Origin: Datisca glomerata
Taxonomy: Eukaryota > Streptophyta > Magnoliopsida > Cucurbitales > Datiscaceae
NCBI GenBank assembly: GCA_003255025.1
Contig: QANY01006259.1
Location: forward strand, 1,233,664 to 1,297,663
Reading direction: 5' to 3'
DNA: 64,000 nucleotides
The notes under the pieces are model-generated. The model made no database searches, was not told the DNA's origin, and worked only from the letters and a program-made list of their open reading frames with translations. Below are positions 44,882 to 56,024 of the stretch, piece by piece. How positions within the stretch are numbered: position 1 is the stretch's first letter; each line of letters opens with the position of its first letter. The translations under genes and the position numbers were made by a program.

Positions 44882-44989
44882 CTGCGAGAGAAGATCTGCA
44901 TCTACTTGAACAGAGTTTGCACATCTATCAGCAATAACTAGATCTTCTGAAGGGCCAGCAAAAATGTCAATTGAGACCATTGCTTCACT
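44882..44989 (-). pseudogene. Histidinol dehydrogenase exon fragment
   Basis: Histidinol dehydrogenase does the last two steps of histidine synthesis, in plant plastids. About 36 codons match one internal exon: [20 protein letters not shown], then ADLLSQ at the end. In functional enzymes the middle reads MPAGPSEVLVIAD; here Met-Pro has become Ile-Phe and Val has become Asp. The 3' end is CAG followed by GTATTTT, a normal splice donor, and the 5' end follows an AG. So this is a genomic, not a retroposed, fragment. I could not find neighbouring exons in the 1.5 kb to the right; to the left the gypsy LTR begins at 44647. It is most likely a fragment of a duplicated, decayed gene. Confidence 0.75.
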
Positions 44990-46479
44990 CTTTAGTTCAA
45001 AGTTCATGTTTATTGAGTCTAACAGACTACATAAAATAGTACGATCTCCTATTTTAGAGAATCATAAATTTAAAATACTATTAAAATTAACTCTTTCTAC
45101 TTACTTGGTGTAAACATGTACAAAAGCTTTGACGCATCCATCCTACATAAGATTGTTTCTATCATTACTTTTTACCTAGATTTTCCCTCCACTTTCTTTG
45201 TTAAGTGATCTCTTAATGTGTCAAAAATCAAATAGTATATAAAAAGAACTTGCAAGAAATACAGATGCAATTGTGAGCGTGCTGCGTACTAAATACGTGC
45301 TTTTTTTTCATCAATACTATATGCATGTCTGATATTCTAATATCAGTGGAGTTCCACTGAAATTAATTTGGACAAAGTACACATACTTGGAGAATCGTTT
45401 TAGCAACTGGGACATTAATTTACAGTGCTGAAAAGTTTCTAAAGCTATATAGCATATGAAATAAATCACTTGAAAATTTAACCAACAATGTGAAATTATA
45501 AAGGACATTTTTTTTCGTAAATAAAACTATTAATATACAGTGAAATTGGAAAATAGTGATTTATTTGTTTCAGATAAAATTGAAACTCGCAAATAATATA
45601 AAGAACAAAATTATCAGGCATGAATTTTCAGTAAAACATTCATAAAAATGAAAAATGCGTTACGGATGCCGAATAAATTTAAACATTGGCAGTTATTAAT
45701 GAAGAAGCTTCTAAATCGAGGCAACCCTTAAATTGCAACTATCCATTACTGTATGATGTTCTATTTTATGTAAAAGCATCATACATATACAAAATTTAAA
45801 TTGATAAAAAAAACTGTACATTCTCAAAGAAGAAAGAACAAACGTTGGTTTCATAATCATCACACCAAGTTGATCATCAGATTATTAGAGCAGACCGAAA
45901 TCTTATTATAGGGTGAGTAAGTTGAGATTAAATTAGTTTTGCTTTTAACTTAAAACATCCTATCATAGTAAAATAATATGATATATTCATAGGTGTTTAT
46001 TAAAGAATCGCTATAACATTGTATAAGATTCTGGAAAAAGTATGGCACGACAAAGACAGTCCTAATAATTTTATGTGATTTGTATCAAACAAGTGAGGAC
46101 ATCTAACCAATAACGTTGAATAAGTTAACATTTTACGTTAATCATTTGTCATGTGAATGTCAAAGTCGTATTCATGGTGATTTTGCTTCATATAAGACAA
46201 CATATAACTCATGAGATATATATCATGCAAAATGACAACGCAACAAAAAATTCAAACATAGAGATAAAACTAATTCCTCTCTGAACGGCAAAAAATGGAG
46301 ATATTGCGGTGTCATGTCATAATTTTTTAAGTTTCTTAGAAACAAATTAATCTTTGGATGATGATTGTTAAACTCCCGATTCGGATCATAGGATCTTATA
46401 ATTTTATGATTATGTCTAGCCCCCATGATCCTATTTATAGGTAGAATCTTAAATTAAGAGAATCTTACGACCCTATTAT
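44990..46479. other. AT-rich spacer, no gene seen
   Basis: No convincing exon, RNA gene or repeat. It may include upstream intron of the HDH fragment. Near 46380-46470 the words ggatcataggatcttata and atgatcctatttatag are loosely inverted, but the ends are unclear. Confidence 0.4.
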
Positions 46480-46491
46480 CACTACAAGAAA
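46480..46491 (+). repeat. CACTA terminal inverted repeat (left)
   Basis: CACTACAAGAAA, the standard terminus for this superfamily. Confidence 0.88.
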
Positions 46492-46495
46492 CAAG

Positions 46496-46770
46496 GGTTT
46501 TCGCGACAAATAAAAGTTCATCGTGAACTTCGTCATTTTTGCTTCGTCATGTTAAAATTTTGTGACGAAATAGAAACTGACTTTCGCAACCAAAATAAAT
46601 ATTGGTCATGAAAACCCTTTCGTGACCAACAATAAAGATCGTCGCCAAAATCTTTCACGACTAAAAGAAATTTGGTCGCCAAAGGTTCTTCGCGACCAAA
46701 AAAAATTTTGTCGCAAAAACCTTTTGCCACCAATTTATTGCAACGTCCTGAAATGCTTTCGTCGACCAAA
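46496..46770. repeat. CACTA subterminal repeats
   Basis: About twelve copies of a ~9-base motif in both orientations: ttcgcgaca, ttcgtcatg, gtgacgaaa, ttcgcaacc, ttcgtgacc, cgtcgccaa, ttggtcgcc, ttcgcgacc, ttgtcgcaa. Such arrays are binding sites for the CACTA accessory protein in known elements. Confidence 0.8.
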
Positions 46771-47339
46771 TTTTGCAATACAAAAATGCTGTAATAATAA
46801 ATAATATCACATGTAATAGCAATTAACATCATCAGAAAGTTTATCAAACCTGAAATTTTCTAAGAAATACATAACATATCATTAATATAATAGTTTATTA
46901 CAAAATCTCTGAATCATAATTCATTATAGGATTCGATTCATAAATGTATCCAAAGAAAAATAAAGAAGTGAGTATTTAAAGTTTGATGTTAACTACAAAG
47001 CTTAACAAATATTCTATAGCTCATGCTTCTGTTGTTGAGTCATCATCAAGATATGGAAAACCATTTTGACGAGTCCAAGCAAGTAAGCTTTGTAGTTTAC
47101 TCTTCATCGACTTGATTTGTTTTTTTAGTTCTATATTTTCAAGTCCAACTCGACTCTTTTTCTTGGAAGATGTCGGCGGGGCTCCATATCCAAGACCTCT
47201 ATTTCACTCGAGAACTTCTTCAACTATCTCTTTTTTGGAGCGAGTGTGGCATCCTCAGTGATAGGCTCATCTCGCAAAACACACATGTGTTCCTGTGTAA
47301 CATCACAATGAGTCAAGATTTAAATTAAAACTAACACTA

Positions 47340-47975
47340 TTGGAGTACCAATTAGAAAGTATTCAAACATCATCATCAAGCACGCTCAAATACAAAGTCA
47401 ATTTGGAAGATATTTAAAAATCATCTAACACGCTCAGATACACTATTGGAGCATCAATTAGAAATTATTCAAACATCATCATCAAGCACGCTCAGATACA
47501 AAGTGATAACCCCCCAACACCNNNNNNNNNNNNNNNNNNNNNNNNNNNNNNNNNNNNNNNNNNNNNNNNNNNNNNNNNNNNNNNNNNNNNNNNNNNNNNN
47601 NNNNNNNNNNNNNCCCCCCCCCCCCAACACACATACACATTGAAACTAACACTATTATCAAGACAATGAGCATCAATTCAGAAGATATTCAAAAAACATC
47701 TAACACGATCAGTACACTATTGAAGCATCAATTAGAAAGTATTCAAACACCATCATCAAGCACGTTCAGATACAAAGTGATACCCCCTCACACACACACA
47801 CACACCCACACACACACACATTGAAACTAACACTATTTATCAAGACAATGAGCATCAATCAATTCAGAAGATATTCAAAAATCATCTAACACGCTCAGAT
47901 GCAAAGTGATAACCCCCCACCCCCCACCCCCACACACATTGAAACTAACATTATTATCAAGATAAAAAAACATCA
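47340..47975. repeat. Minisatellite in the CACTA element, with assembly gap
   Basis: A composite unit recurs about four times: gagcatcaatt, agaagatattcaaa, catctaacacgctcagat, aaagtgata, a C-rich and CA-rich tract, then cattgaaactaacac. The copies of cattgaaactaac at about 47638, 47820 and 47938 show variable spacing (118-182). Confidence 0.85.
47522..47613. other. Run of 92 N (assembly gap)
   Basis: Unknown bases directly before a run of C, within the minisatellite. The true length is uncertain. Reading frames across it are artefacts. Confidence 0.99.
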
Positions 47976-47995
47976 ATTCATAAGATATTCAAAAG

Positions 47996-48870
47996 GTTAC
48001 TCACATATCTTTCGTGAGCCGTATCATTCTGCCACCTTTTGTAGCACTGAAATGCGTGCTGTAAAATATTTCAATTTCAGTAGGCGCAACCCCAGTTGAA
48101 GATTCCTATCCAAAAAGCAACAAAAGTTAAGTCATTAATTATTATATACTAAATATTATTAAGAGTAGTGAAACAATATTTTGATTCACCTGACGAAATC
48201 GATGTTCAAGAAAAGATACATTCCCTCCATTATGATCGTATGGAAGGTTTTGACGATTTTGACAATTAGTTTTGAGCATGCCTATATAATAAATGAGTTT
48301 TATTATTGAAATAATTAGTCAAATAACCAAAATTTAATAAATAAGCTTTGATAATAGGAATTACCTCAAATTTCTCTACCTCATAAACTGTGCATAGTCA
48401 ATCTCAATCATCCTTTGATACACCTTTATAAGGATGTCGTTGTGCTACTATTGGATCTTTGAATTTTTTATAATGTCTATGCAATGTGTACTTGTATCCC
48501 TTGTATTTGTTCGCTGCTTCAAATTTAATCCAATCGATCATAGCATAATTGGTCGATTCAAAAGTAAAGTAGACCTGCAATAATCTTTTACTATCAGTCA
48601 CGCAATAAAGAAAATATAACAATAAATAGATGTATCATTGATACCTGCAGCATATCAATTATAACTGCCAGGAATTCTTCAGGCACATTGGAACAACCCT
48701 TATGAAGTGATACGAATTGTCATACGAGGGCACCAATTGGACGGTCCACTTTCCAACAGGTCTAACAACACCGGGAGGAGGAGTATCGATTGGTAATTTT
48801 CTGAACTACCTCACTAACCTCTCCAACTCAATCCCTCTTGTTGGCCCACAAAACCTTCTCGCACGCCCTG
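47996..48870 (-). pseudogene. CACTA second gene (Ptta/En/Spm plant transposase-like) remnant
   Basis: Exons on the minus strand: 48866-48640 (weak; RGPTRGIELERLV, then GCSNVPEEFLAVIIDMLQ in a shifted frame), 48622-48362 (WIKFEAANKYKGYKYTLHRH and PYKGVSKDD), 48285-48190 (TNCQNRQNLPYDHNGGNVSF) and about 48107-47998 (GVAPTEIEIFYSTHFSATKG). Introns begin GT and end AG, for example at 48362 and 48190. Two TGA stops follow KDD where the family has tryptophans, giving the pattern TGG to TGA twice within three codons. In CACTA elements this protein is thought to bind subterminal repeats. The plus-strand frame at 48717-49073 is only its shadow. Confidence 0.72.
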
Positions 48871-49129
48871 AAGAAGATGAATCCCCTACAAAAAAAAATC
48901 AAAGAATAAGAGACCATTATAATAAGAACTATTACAAAGTGTATATACCTGAATGGGAACCATCTTCTTCAGTAGAAGATCCTACAGTAGTATCTAGATT
49001 TGGTATAAGAGTATTTCTTCCGGGAGACACTATTAACCTGCATAACGATAAGTGGCATGAAAGAATATCATAAACAAGTTATTGCTCACAAAATAAATTA
49101 AAGCAAATTTAAGAAGAAATGAATGAATA

Positions 49130-49470
49130 TCTTACGCTAACAGGCTCACGGTTACTTTAAAATTCAATCTATATCATCATCACTTGGTAAAATATCACCT
49201 GAATCATCATCATAATTAACAAAAGTGTCATCTCATTGTCATCGTCATCAATAAAATCAATATCTTCAATATTTATATCTCCTACTCCAATAACATTTGC
49301 ATCTATTTTAGAAGGTTCCACATCATGCCTACAAAATGCATTGTTTCTGACCCATCTAGATCGATAGATGGAAAAGTTATTTTAGTAGGCCCTATGACTT
49401 CATCTTGTTCTATCCCTGGTTCTATCTCAGGAGCATCCCATAAATTTATATGTTGAACCTTTTGCACCAC
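49130..49470 (-). pseudogene. Acidic C-terminal tail of the CACTA transposase
   Basis: The minus strand encodes a degraded, Asp/Glu/Ile-rich tail (PEIEPGIEQDEVIGPTKI followed by acidic runs) directly downstream of the DUF4216 block. Frameshifts are frequent. Acidic tails in this position are usual for TNP2-type proteins. Confidence 0.55.
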
Positions 49471-51010
49471 TTTTCAATTGACTCCAAATTTGTAATCATC
49501 AACATAAAATATTTGTTGTGCTTGTGATGCGAGAATAAAATGCTCATTTCCATACCAAGTTTGGCTCACATTTAAGCAAGTCAAACCAATATCTCTCTTC
49601 ACTCTATTTCTTTTTGCGTTTGTGTCAAACCATTCACATCTAAATAATATAACTTTTCTTTCTCGTACATATTGCATTTGTGTCAAACCACTATTTTGGG
49701 TTGTCTGGTGATGATCACGATCTATATCATGGTATCGAATGCCATTAACAATACAACCAGAATATGACCTGACATGATTATCTGGACCAAATGCTAAAAC
49801 ATATAAATCATCAGTGGCTTCTAAACCATTCAAGAAATTGGTTTCAATGTCTTAAACTTAAGTCAACCCGACTAACTCTGTTTAATTCTCTCATGTGCTC
49901 TCTACACATATTAATCATTTTATTTTAATGATTTGTGACATAAAAAACAACCACTAAAAATTAGACTTAATCATGTTATTGATATACTTACACTAAGTAA
50001 GGTTGTAGCTCATCGCAATTATTCAGCACATACCATTGGGCAATCTCTAATTCTTGTTTAGAAAGCTGAACTATTTTCTTACCACCAGTTGGACGAGCTC
50101 ATTGAGTGAAGACAGCTACTGACCCCTCATTTAGTTTGTCAAAGTACTCATCATCATTCCTATCATTCCATGTGAATTTAGTTTCAACGCCATGGAGATA
50201 CAATGAGCAAAAAGTCAACAACTTATTAACAATGTAGGCTTTTGCAATCGAACCCTCTAGACGAGCTTTGTTTCTAACATATTGTTTGAGTGTACGCAAA
50301 CTCCTGTCATATGACAGCAATTACATTGTGCACGAAATATATGATGTGTAAGTAAAGGAAAAGTTGAGAGATATACCTTTCAATTGGGTACATCCAAATA
50401 TAACCAACATGACCACACAATTTCGCTTCTTGCAGTAAATGAACTGCCAAATGTACCATAACATTAAAGAAAGTTGGGGGAAATATCCTTTCTAACTTAC
50501 ACAGGATCAAACTGATTCCATCTTTAAGAATATCCAAGTCATTAGTGTTCAGTGTTTTCGAGCACAATTCTTTGAAGTAGTTAGACAACTCAACCAAAGC
50601 AGTGCACACATTCTTACCCAATAAACCATGAATCCCAACTGGTAAAAGTCTTTGAAGTAAAATATTACAATCATGACTTTTCAATCCTGAAACCTTACCC
50701 TCAGCTTCGTTGATACATCGTGATATGTTTGCCGCGAATCCATCTGGAAACTTGACTGACTTTAAGAAACCACAGAACTCTCTTCTCTCCTCTATTATCA
50801 ATGTGTAACATGCATGTGGTTTAAAATATTTGTTCCCTTTTAGTTCAAGGTGTAGTTCTTTTCTATGTAAGTGTCTTTTGTTTTTCTTTCTATATTCAAC
50901 AATGTACCTAATATATTATTGCAAATATCATTATAATGATTTGTAAAGAGAAATTGTTTGGTTGAGTGATGACAAATCAAACCAAAATTTTTTACGAGAT
51001 AACTAGCTTG
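49471..51010 (-). pseudogene. CACTA TNP2-like transposase, C-terminal half (DUF4218 + DUF4216)
   Basis: Catalytic transposase remnant. From right to left on the minus strand: a degraded end of the transposase core (KNFGLICHHSTKQFLFTNHY, about 50995-50935), LHLELKGNKYFKPHACYTL (50880-50815), the DUF4218 block 50801-50307 (VSGLKSHDCNILLQRLLPVG, FFNVMVHLAVHLLQEAKLCG, WMYPIERY), its continuation 50320-50099 (LKQYVRNKARLEGSIAKAYI), then after an intron the DUF4216 block 49833-49474 (VILFRCEWFDTNAKR, ILASQAQQIFYVDDYK). The catalytic first half is missing. A stop occurs near 51005. Sequence agreement with plant CACTA families is high, so the family call is firm. Confidence 0.87.
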
Positions 51011-52533
51011 GAGCTCTTATTGTTGATATTCTTGGTATTGTAGAATATATTGATGCTTCTTTGAATGTTTGTATTTTTAATTTTATTATTGACTTGAAAT
51101 GGGTTTTGCATGAGATTTTAAAGCTCGTTTTTCTTATCTTTGTAATGAGATTGAAAAGATTACTATTCACTAATGCATGATTCTTTAATTTGGAGTATTT
51201 CCGAAGACGACTCTATTTCTTGCAAGGATGCATATTCATAATTGCTTGAAGATAATACAATGGTTTCTTGGCATCGGAATGTCTGGAACTCTTTTATACC
51301 ATTGTTGATGTCTACGTTGATTTGGAGGATTCTATATAACAGATTATCCACGGAAGATAATCTTTATAAAGAAAATTTTTTTTACTTCTCGAGTTCTATT
51401 TGCAGGTCTTTTGTTGAAATGACTAATCATATTTTTCTTAGCTGTGATTTAGCTTTTCCTCTTCAGGAAGTGATTTTTAGTTCTTTTAATAAAAAGGTGC
51501 CTTGATCGGATTCAAAATCATTTCTTTTAAAAGTCTATGATACGAAGTTTAGTTCTAGCGTTCGACCTTTACGGATTTCTGCAATGTATGTTATGCTTTG
51601 GGTTATTTGGAAATCGAGCAATAAGTTGATTTTCAAACATAAAAAGAGTAATTTCAGAGCTTGTCTTATGTTCATATGGCGCTCAGTTAAAGAAATTAAT
51701 ATTTTTAATAATGATAATATGTCAAATTCGATGGACGATCTATCCATTTGGAGAAATTTCAAACTTAATGGGCGTCCCTTTAAAGCTCCTGTTATCTCTC
51801 TGGTTCATTGGTCTCTCCCTTGCAAAATAAGATCAAGGTTAATTCATATGGAGCTTCTTTGGGTTCTCCAGGTATTAGAGGTTGCGGTGGTATATTTCAG
51901 ACTTGTAGACATTTTGTGAAATGATGTCTCTCTATCTTTTTGAGTTTGGTATTTTCTTTTGAGGCAGGATTATTTGCATTTATTTATGCTATTGAATATA
52001 CATGGAAATACAGTTAGAATAGAATTTGGTTGGAAAGGGATTTAAGTTATTTGGTTCAATTACTTTCTAAACGATCTTTTCATGTACTTTGGAGAATTCG
52101 TCAAGCTTGGAATCGTTGTCTTTTTTAATATTTCTCATGGATTTTCAAATTTCTCATATTTACAAGGGAAGGTAATCAGGTTGCAGACGCTCTTGCTACT
52201 ACTCATGCTTATTCTCTTCACTTTGCTACATGGTGGTCAATGCTCCAGATATCTGTAATAACTTCATTGACAATGATTTTCCCAAACGTTCATCTTTTCG
52301 CTTTAAATGACTGTCTTATTTCTTTGGAGCCTGCAAGCTTTTTAAATTTTGGGCATGCATGACTGATTTATTTTGGGGCATGTGTGCTCAGTTTCTGTTC
52401 TCTCTGATAGTTTGATGTGAATATTCATATTTTTTTACTTTAATATCATATAAATACTGTCTGGAGTTTTTTAGCACATTATTGTAAATTATATTTTTTT
52501 CCTCCTGGATCAGTCTGCTTGAAAAAAAAAAGA
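51011..52533 (+). mobile_element. LINE 3' end (zinc-binding domain + RNase H), 5'-truncated
   Basis: Plant L1-type retroposon remnant. Plus-strand blocks: CNEIEK and LIWSISEDDSISCKDAYS (51140-51240), 51242-51505 the reverse-transcriptase zinc-binding domain (WHRNVWNSFIPLLMSTLIWR, NHIFLSCDLAFPL), linker 51584-51850 (LWVIWKSSNKLIFKHKKS), and RNase H 51790-52330 (GSPGIRGCGGIFQTC, REGNQVADALA). In RNase H the first catalytic Asp is Tyr (NSYGAS) and the catalytic Glu is Gly (FEAGLFAF), while two Asp remain. Frameshifts occur near 51510 and 51840. It ends in an A-tract at 52524-52533. The RT domain itself is absent. Confidence 0.82.
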
Positions 52534-54119
52534 GTAGTTGGTTGCAATGATTTCCATTATTCTTTGGAATCTAGAACTTATATTCTTGCTAACCAAATAT
52601 AATTCTAGAATGCATATAAGTTCGTTAACATATTGTTTACATCTTGTATGTTGTTTACTTGATATAGTTTTGCTAAAACTCAATTAACATATATGTGAGT
52701 TTCATTCAAACTCTTAAAATTCAATCAGTATAACAAATGCCGCAAATGCAATATTCTTTTATTTTGCCAATGTAATCAAGTTGGATTCCAGTAACGTAAA
52801 CATATTATGTGTACCTACATAATATTATGTTTACCATTTATTAATAATGAAAGCAATGAAGCATGTTGTACATTTGAAATTGTATGCATGCATTATGTGT
52901 TACCTCTTGTTCTTTTTCTTGTTCCCTTATTTCATTTAAGTCTTCATTTCTTCTTACATTCTTTCATTTTTAACCTAAGTAATTATGCATAGCTTAATAC
53001 TATATGTGTATAATATGTTCATCCATTCATGAAATTTAAAAGAATATCTTTACCTTGTTGTCGTGAATATTTTCACTTGTTTGTAGATCGTATAGTGTGT
53101 GTACTTCATTGTCAGATATTTAAACTGTTGAATGTTGGGAAATTATCGTAAACGGGCTGTTTTTTTAATAATTTAGGCAATTAGCACAAAAAAGTATAAT
53201 TATAATTATAGCCGATTTTTTATGAACTTGTTAATGAACTGTGAGATTAAAGATTTTCAAATTCCTTCTCGCCGAGGTCCATCTCTCTCAGTCTCCCTCT
53301 CTTAGGCTTTTGATCTATTTCCAACTGGTCAACTAGAAAATTCCTTATCTTCAATCAATTTGGTCTTCAGGATTATCAATTGTCCAAAAGAGTTTAGCAC
53401 CCAAGAAAGAATCACAGACAGTTTGGTTGGAGTCTAGATGGAGGAAAATATCGCCAGGTTCGGTTCCAAAAACTGGTTGGTAATATCAGATGATCGATTG
53501 AAGAAAAGGAATTGAGGTAGATTGAAATTTTACTATAGAGTTTATTTTCTTGAAATGTTCGGCATGCTAGCGGACTTTGATTTTTGGGTGTTCAGATTTT
53601 TTGGTGCTCTGGTTTAACTTATAGTTTTCTCCCCTCATTTTCTGGTTTTTTCGCCCTCATCTGATTTTTTGTTTGATTTTGAAAAGATCGAAGCTCCAAA
53701 GTGGAGAAAGAGGAAATCGAGTGAGGGAAAGGTGAAGAAGAGAATGAGAGACGAATTTCAGTGTGGGAATAGGTTTGGTACTGGGGATTCATAAAATAAT
53801 ATATTCATGATTTATAATTATCACGATCCTATATAAAAATATATTAAAAATATACTACGGTATATTAGTCGTATATTAAAATATACTATGACATATTAAA
53901 ATATATTATGGTGTATAAAAATATACCTTAGTGTATCTCACATAAATTTTTTATAGTTTTATCAAAAAAATATACAGTTAAAAAAATATCATTCTTGCAA
54001 ATATAAATTTTTTTTGTCATTCTCTTACTTTTTAAAAATAAACTACTTCCCTAAATGAGTCTTGATTGTTTGGTTTCCTTGGGCTTAGTTCTCGAGGACG
54101 ATGCAATATATTGTAATAT
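52534..54119. other. Spacer, no gene recognised
   Basis: No family seen in any frame. At about 53840-53960 a short imperfect motif (tatactacggtatatta and variants) repeats several times. The stretch 53250-53780 is less AT-rich and mixed, with agagagaatgagag-like purine tracts, but gives no protein. Confidence 0.45.
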
Positions 54120-55454
54120 GTTGTAAGTGGTTCTTTTTTTGTCAAAAAGAAAATATATTAACCAAAAGAAAACACAATTACACAATACAATGGGCATGCT
54201 CCAGGAGAAAACATCAAGACCTAAAAAGGGTATGAAATAAAACTATGAAGTCCTAGAACCAACTATTTAAAACATGAGACTCAATTTTTACATGTCTAAC
54301 ATCTTTAAGAAAATGTTGCTTCTATAATCATTCTCAGAATCTTTTGTAAAAGTAGAGCGGAGCCTAAGACTTTATCAGTAAAGACTGTTCTATTCCTTTC
54401 CAACCAAATATAATAAACAGAAACTGTGAAAACAAGATTAATAATAAAAATATGACTTTGTGACGTATCCTCTGTAACCCAACTGGAGAAAATCCCCACA
54501 AGACGTAGTAGTGCAGTGAAGGTTCATCTCAAGAACAGCTCCATGACAATCTCTATGGATAGTCTTGCATTCGAAAAATGCATGGGCAGCAGATTCAATA
54601 CCTGTAGAATAAAAAATACACGCTGAACTGACCGAAGAACTCCATTGAGTAATTCTGTCTTTAGTAGATAGTTTGTTCAAGAAAGTAAATCAAGATATAA
54701 AGGAGCACTTTGATATGTGGTCAGGGAACCAAATGAGATAAGCGTAGGGAACCTTCGGTTTAGGTTAAACTAGGTAGTCATAGGTAGTGCCAATAGAGAA
54801 AGAGCCAGAAGAGGAAGCTATCTAATTCTAAGAATCTTGACTTCCACTCAGCTAATCAATATGAAGATTAAATCCCCATTGATTCAGGCCAGCAAAAAGA
54901 GGAAGGGAAGGTCAACTTCAAACCACATCTCTGATCAGAATAAAAAGAGGCTGGTCAAGAGGCAAACCAGATCTTTACCACCAATAGAGAACAAGATACC
55001 CCTTGGATACCACGGTTCAGTAAATAGAGCAAAGATGGAACCACAAATCTGAGGAGAGTAGAGAGCAGCCAACTTATCCTTGATTTTAATAAGCTTCCTA
55101 CAAGACCATGAGTGGTCACATGCATTTTAACTATAAAGATAGAGTGCTTCCTTAACAGATTATGCTTACACCAAGCAATCCATAAGGAATCCTTAGCATC
55201 AGGGACAAGCTTCCAAATTTCTTAGCAACTACAACACAGTTCCAAGCTGTCAAGTCCCTAATGCCTAGGCCTCCTTCATCCTTAGGAGAGCAAACAAGAT
55301 CCCAAGAAACTTTAGCCCCAAAAGCACAATCAGTATTATCATTCCACAGAAAGTTTCTCAAAGTAGTATTAAGCTTCTTCATAATCATCTTGGGTAAGAT
55401 GAGAAGGCAATCCCAATAGCCTTGAATTGTAAGTAAAATAGTTGTAAGTGGATC
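54120..55454 (-). mobile_element. 5'-truncated LINE with target-site duplication
   Basis: The minus strand encodes LINE C-terminal parts: 55388-55152 (NTTLRNFLWNDNTDCAFGAK, GGLGIRDLTAWN) from the RT-to-zinc-domain region, then a degraded middle, then 54680-54438 and 54499-54305 with the zinc-binding end (NKLSTKDRITQW, IESAAHAFFECK) and YYIWLERNRTVFTDK. The element ends with an A-tract on its 3' side (T-run at 54134-54140). A 14-base target duplication flanks it: gttgtaagtggttc (54120-54133) and gttgtaagtggatc (55441-55454), one mismatch. It is a different LINE lineage from that at 51-52.5 kb. Confidence 0.87.
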
Positions 55455-55649
55455 TTCTTACTGAATGTTCAAAGTTATTTAGTTACTGGTAATGTAAACA
55501 TAGTGACTGAAAGTAAATTATATTATCATTACTAAGCATGTTGATGACAAAATAAAAGATAGAGAAAAATAGAGTTTTTATGCAAGAGAATGTGAGATTA
55601 AAAAATCTTTTTTCCCAAACCAAACCTTCGATTGTACTTTTGTACAGAG

Positions 55650-55895
55650 TTGTTTGTTTTTACTACAAATGAACTTTAACCCTTCTTTGTCTAGTGTTGT
55701 TGTTTCTCTTTTACATGATTTTGATGATGTATTTCTTGAAGAGATGCCTAATGGTTTACGACCAACATGGGGAATTGAGCATCAAATTAATTTTATACAA
55801 GGAGCATCTATTCTAAATAGAACTACTATAGAACCAATCTTGAGCAGACAAAGGAACTTCAAAGACAGGTTAGTGAGCTCGAGATAAAATCAGAG
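55650..55895 (+). pseudogene. Ty3/gypsy pol fragment (protease-RT linker)
   Basis: The frame 55654-55887 reads VVVSLLHDFDDVFLEEMPNG and IEHQINFIQGASILNRT, the well-known conserved stretch between protease and RT of plant Ty3/gypsy elements. After NRTT the frame shifts by one base; the shifted frame reads YRTNLEQTKELQRQV, the expected continuation. Similarity stops at about 55895. It is an isolated scrap, and its LTRs are not visible. Confidence 0.8.
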
Positions 55896-56024
55896 ATTAT
55901 ATGATCTTCATCTAGGCCATCCACATAATCATCTCCAAAATCAAACCTCGATGGATTCCTCTTTCCTCATTGCACATTAGGAGCTCTAGGTGGCTGCTCC
56001 CTTTGCAAACTAGAATTTGTACGA
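55896..56024. other. Short spacer between gypsy scrap and LTR-like repeat
   Basis: No feature recognised; the change from gypsy to other sequence near 55895 suggests a breakpoint. Confidence 0.35.

Larger units (their letters stand above)
46480..51010 (-). mobile_element. Decayed CACTA (En/Spm-type) transposon, right end lost
   Basis: CACTACAAGAAA at 46480-46491 is the diagnostic terminal sequence of plant CACTA elements. It is preceded by tat, the candidate 3-bp target duplication. Subterminal repeats (ttcgcgacc, ttcgtgacc, ggtcgcc) fill 46496-46760. Both usual genes are present in degraded form on the minus strand, so the 5' end should lie to the right; no TTCTTGTAGTG end is found there. 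Coding similarity stops near 51010, where LINE sequence takes over, so the LINE insertion or a deletion removed the rest. Confidence 0.82.

Noticed and set aside
45317..45508. Further HDH exon or membrane protein at 45.3-45.5 kb
   Set aside because: The translated sequence does not match histidinol dehydrogenase or any family I recognise.
47446..47676. Frames on both strands across 47.5 kb
   Set aside because: They run through 92 unknown bases; nothing can be read there.
48717..49073. 118-codon plus-strand frame
   Set aside because: The minus strand over the same bases encodes recognisable pieces of the CACTA second gene (RGPTRGIELERLV), so the plus frame is a shadow.
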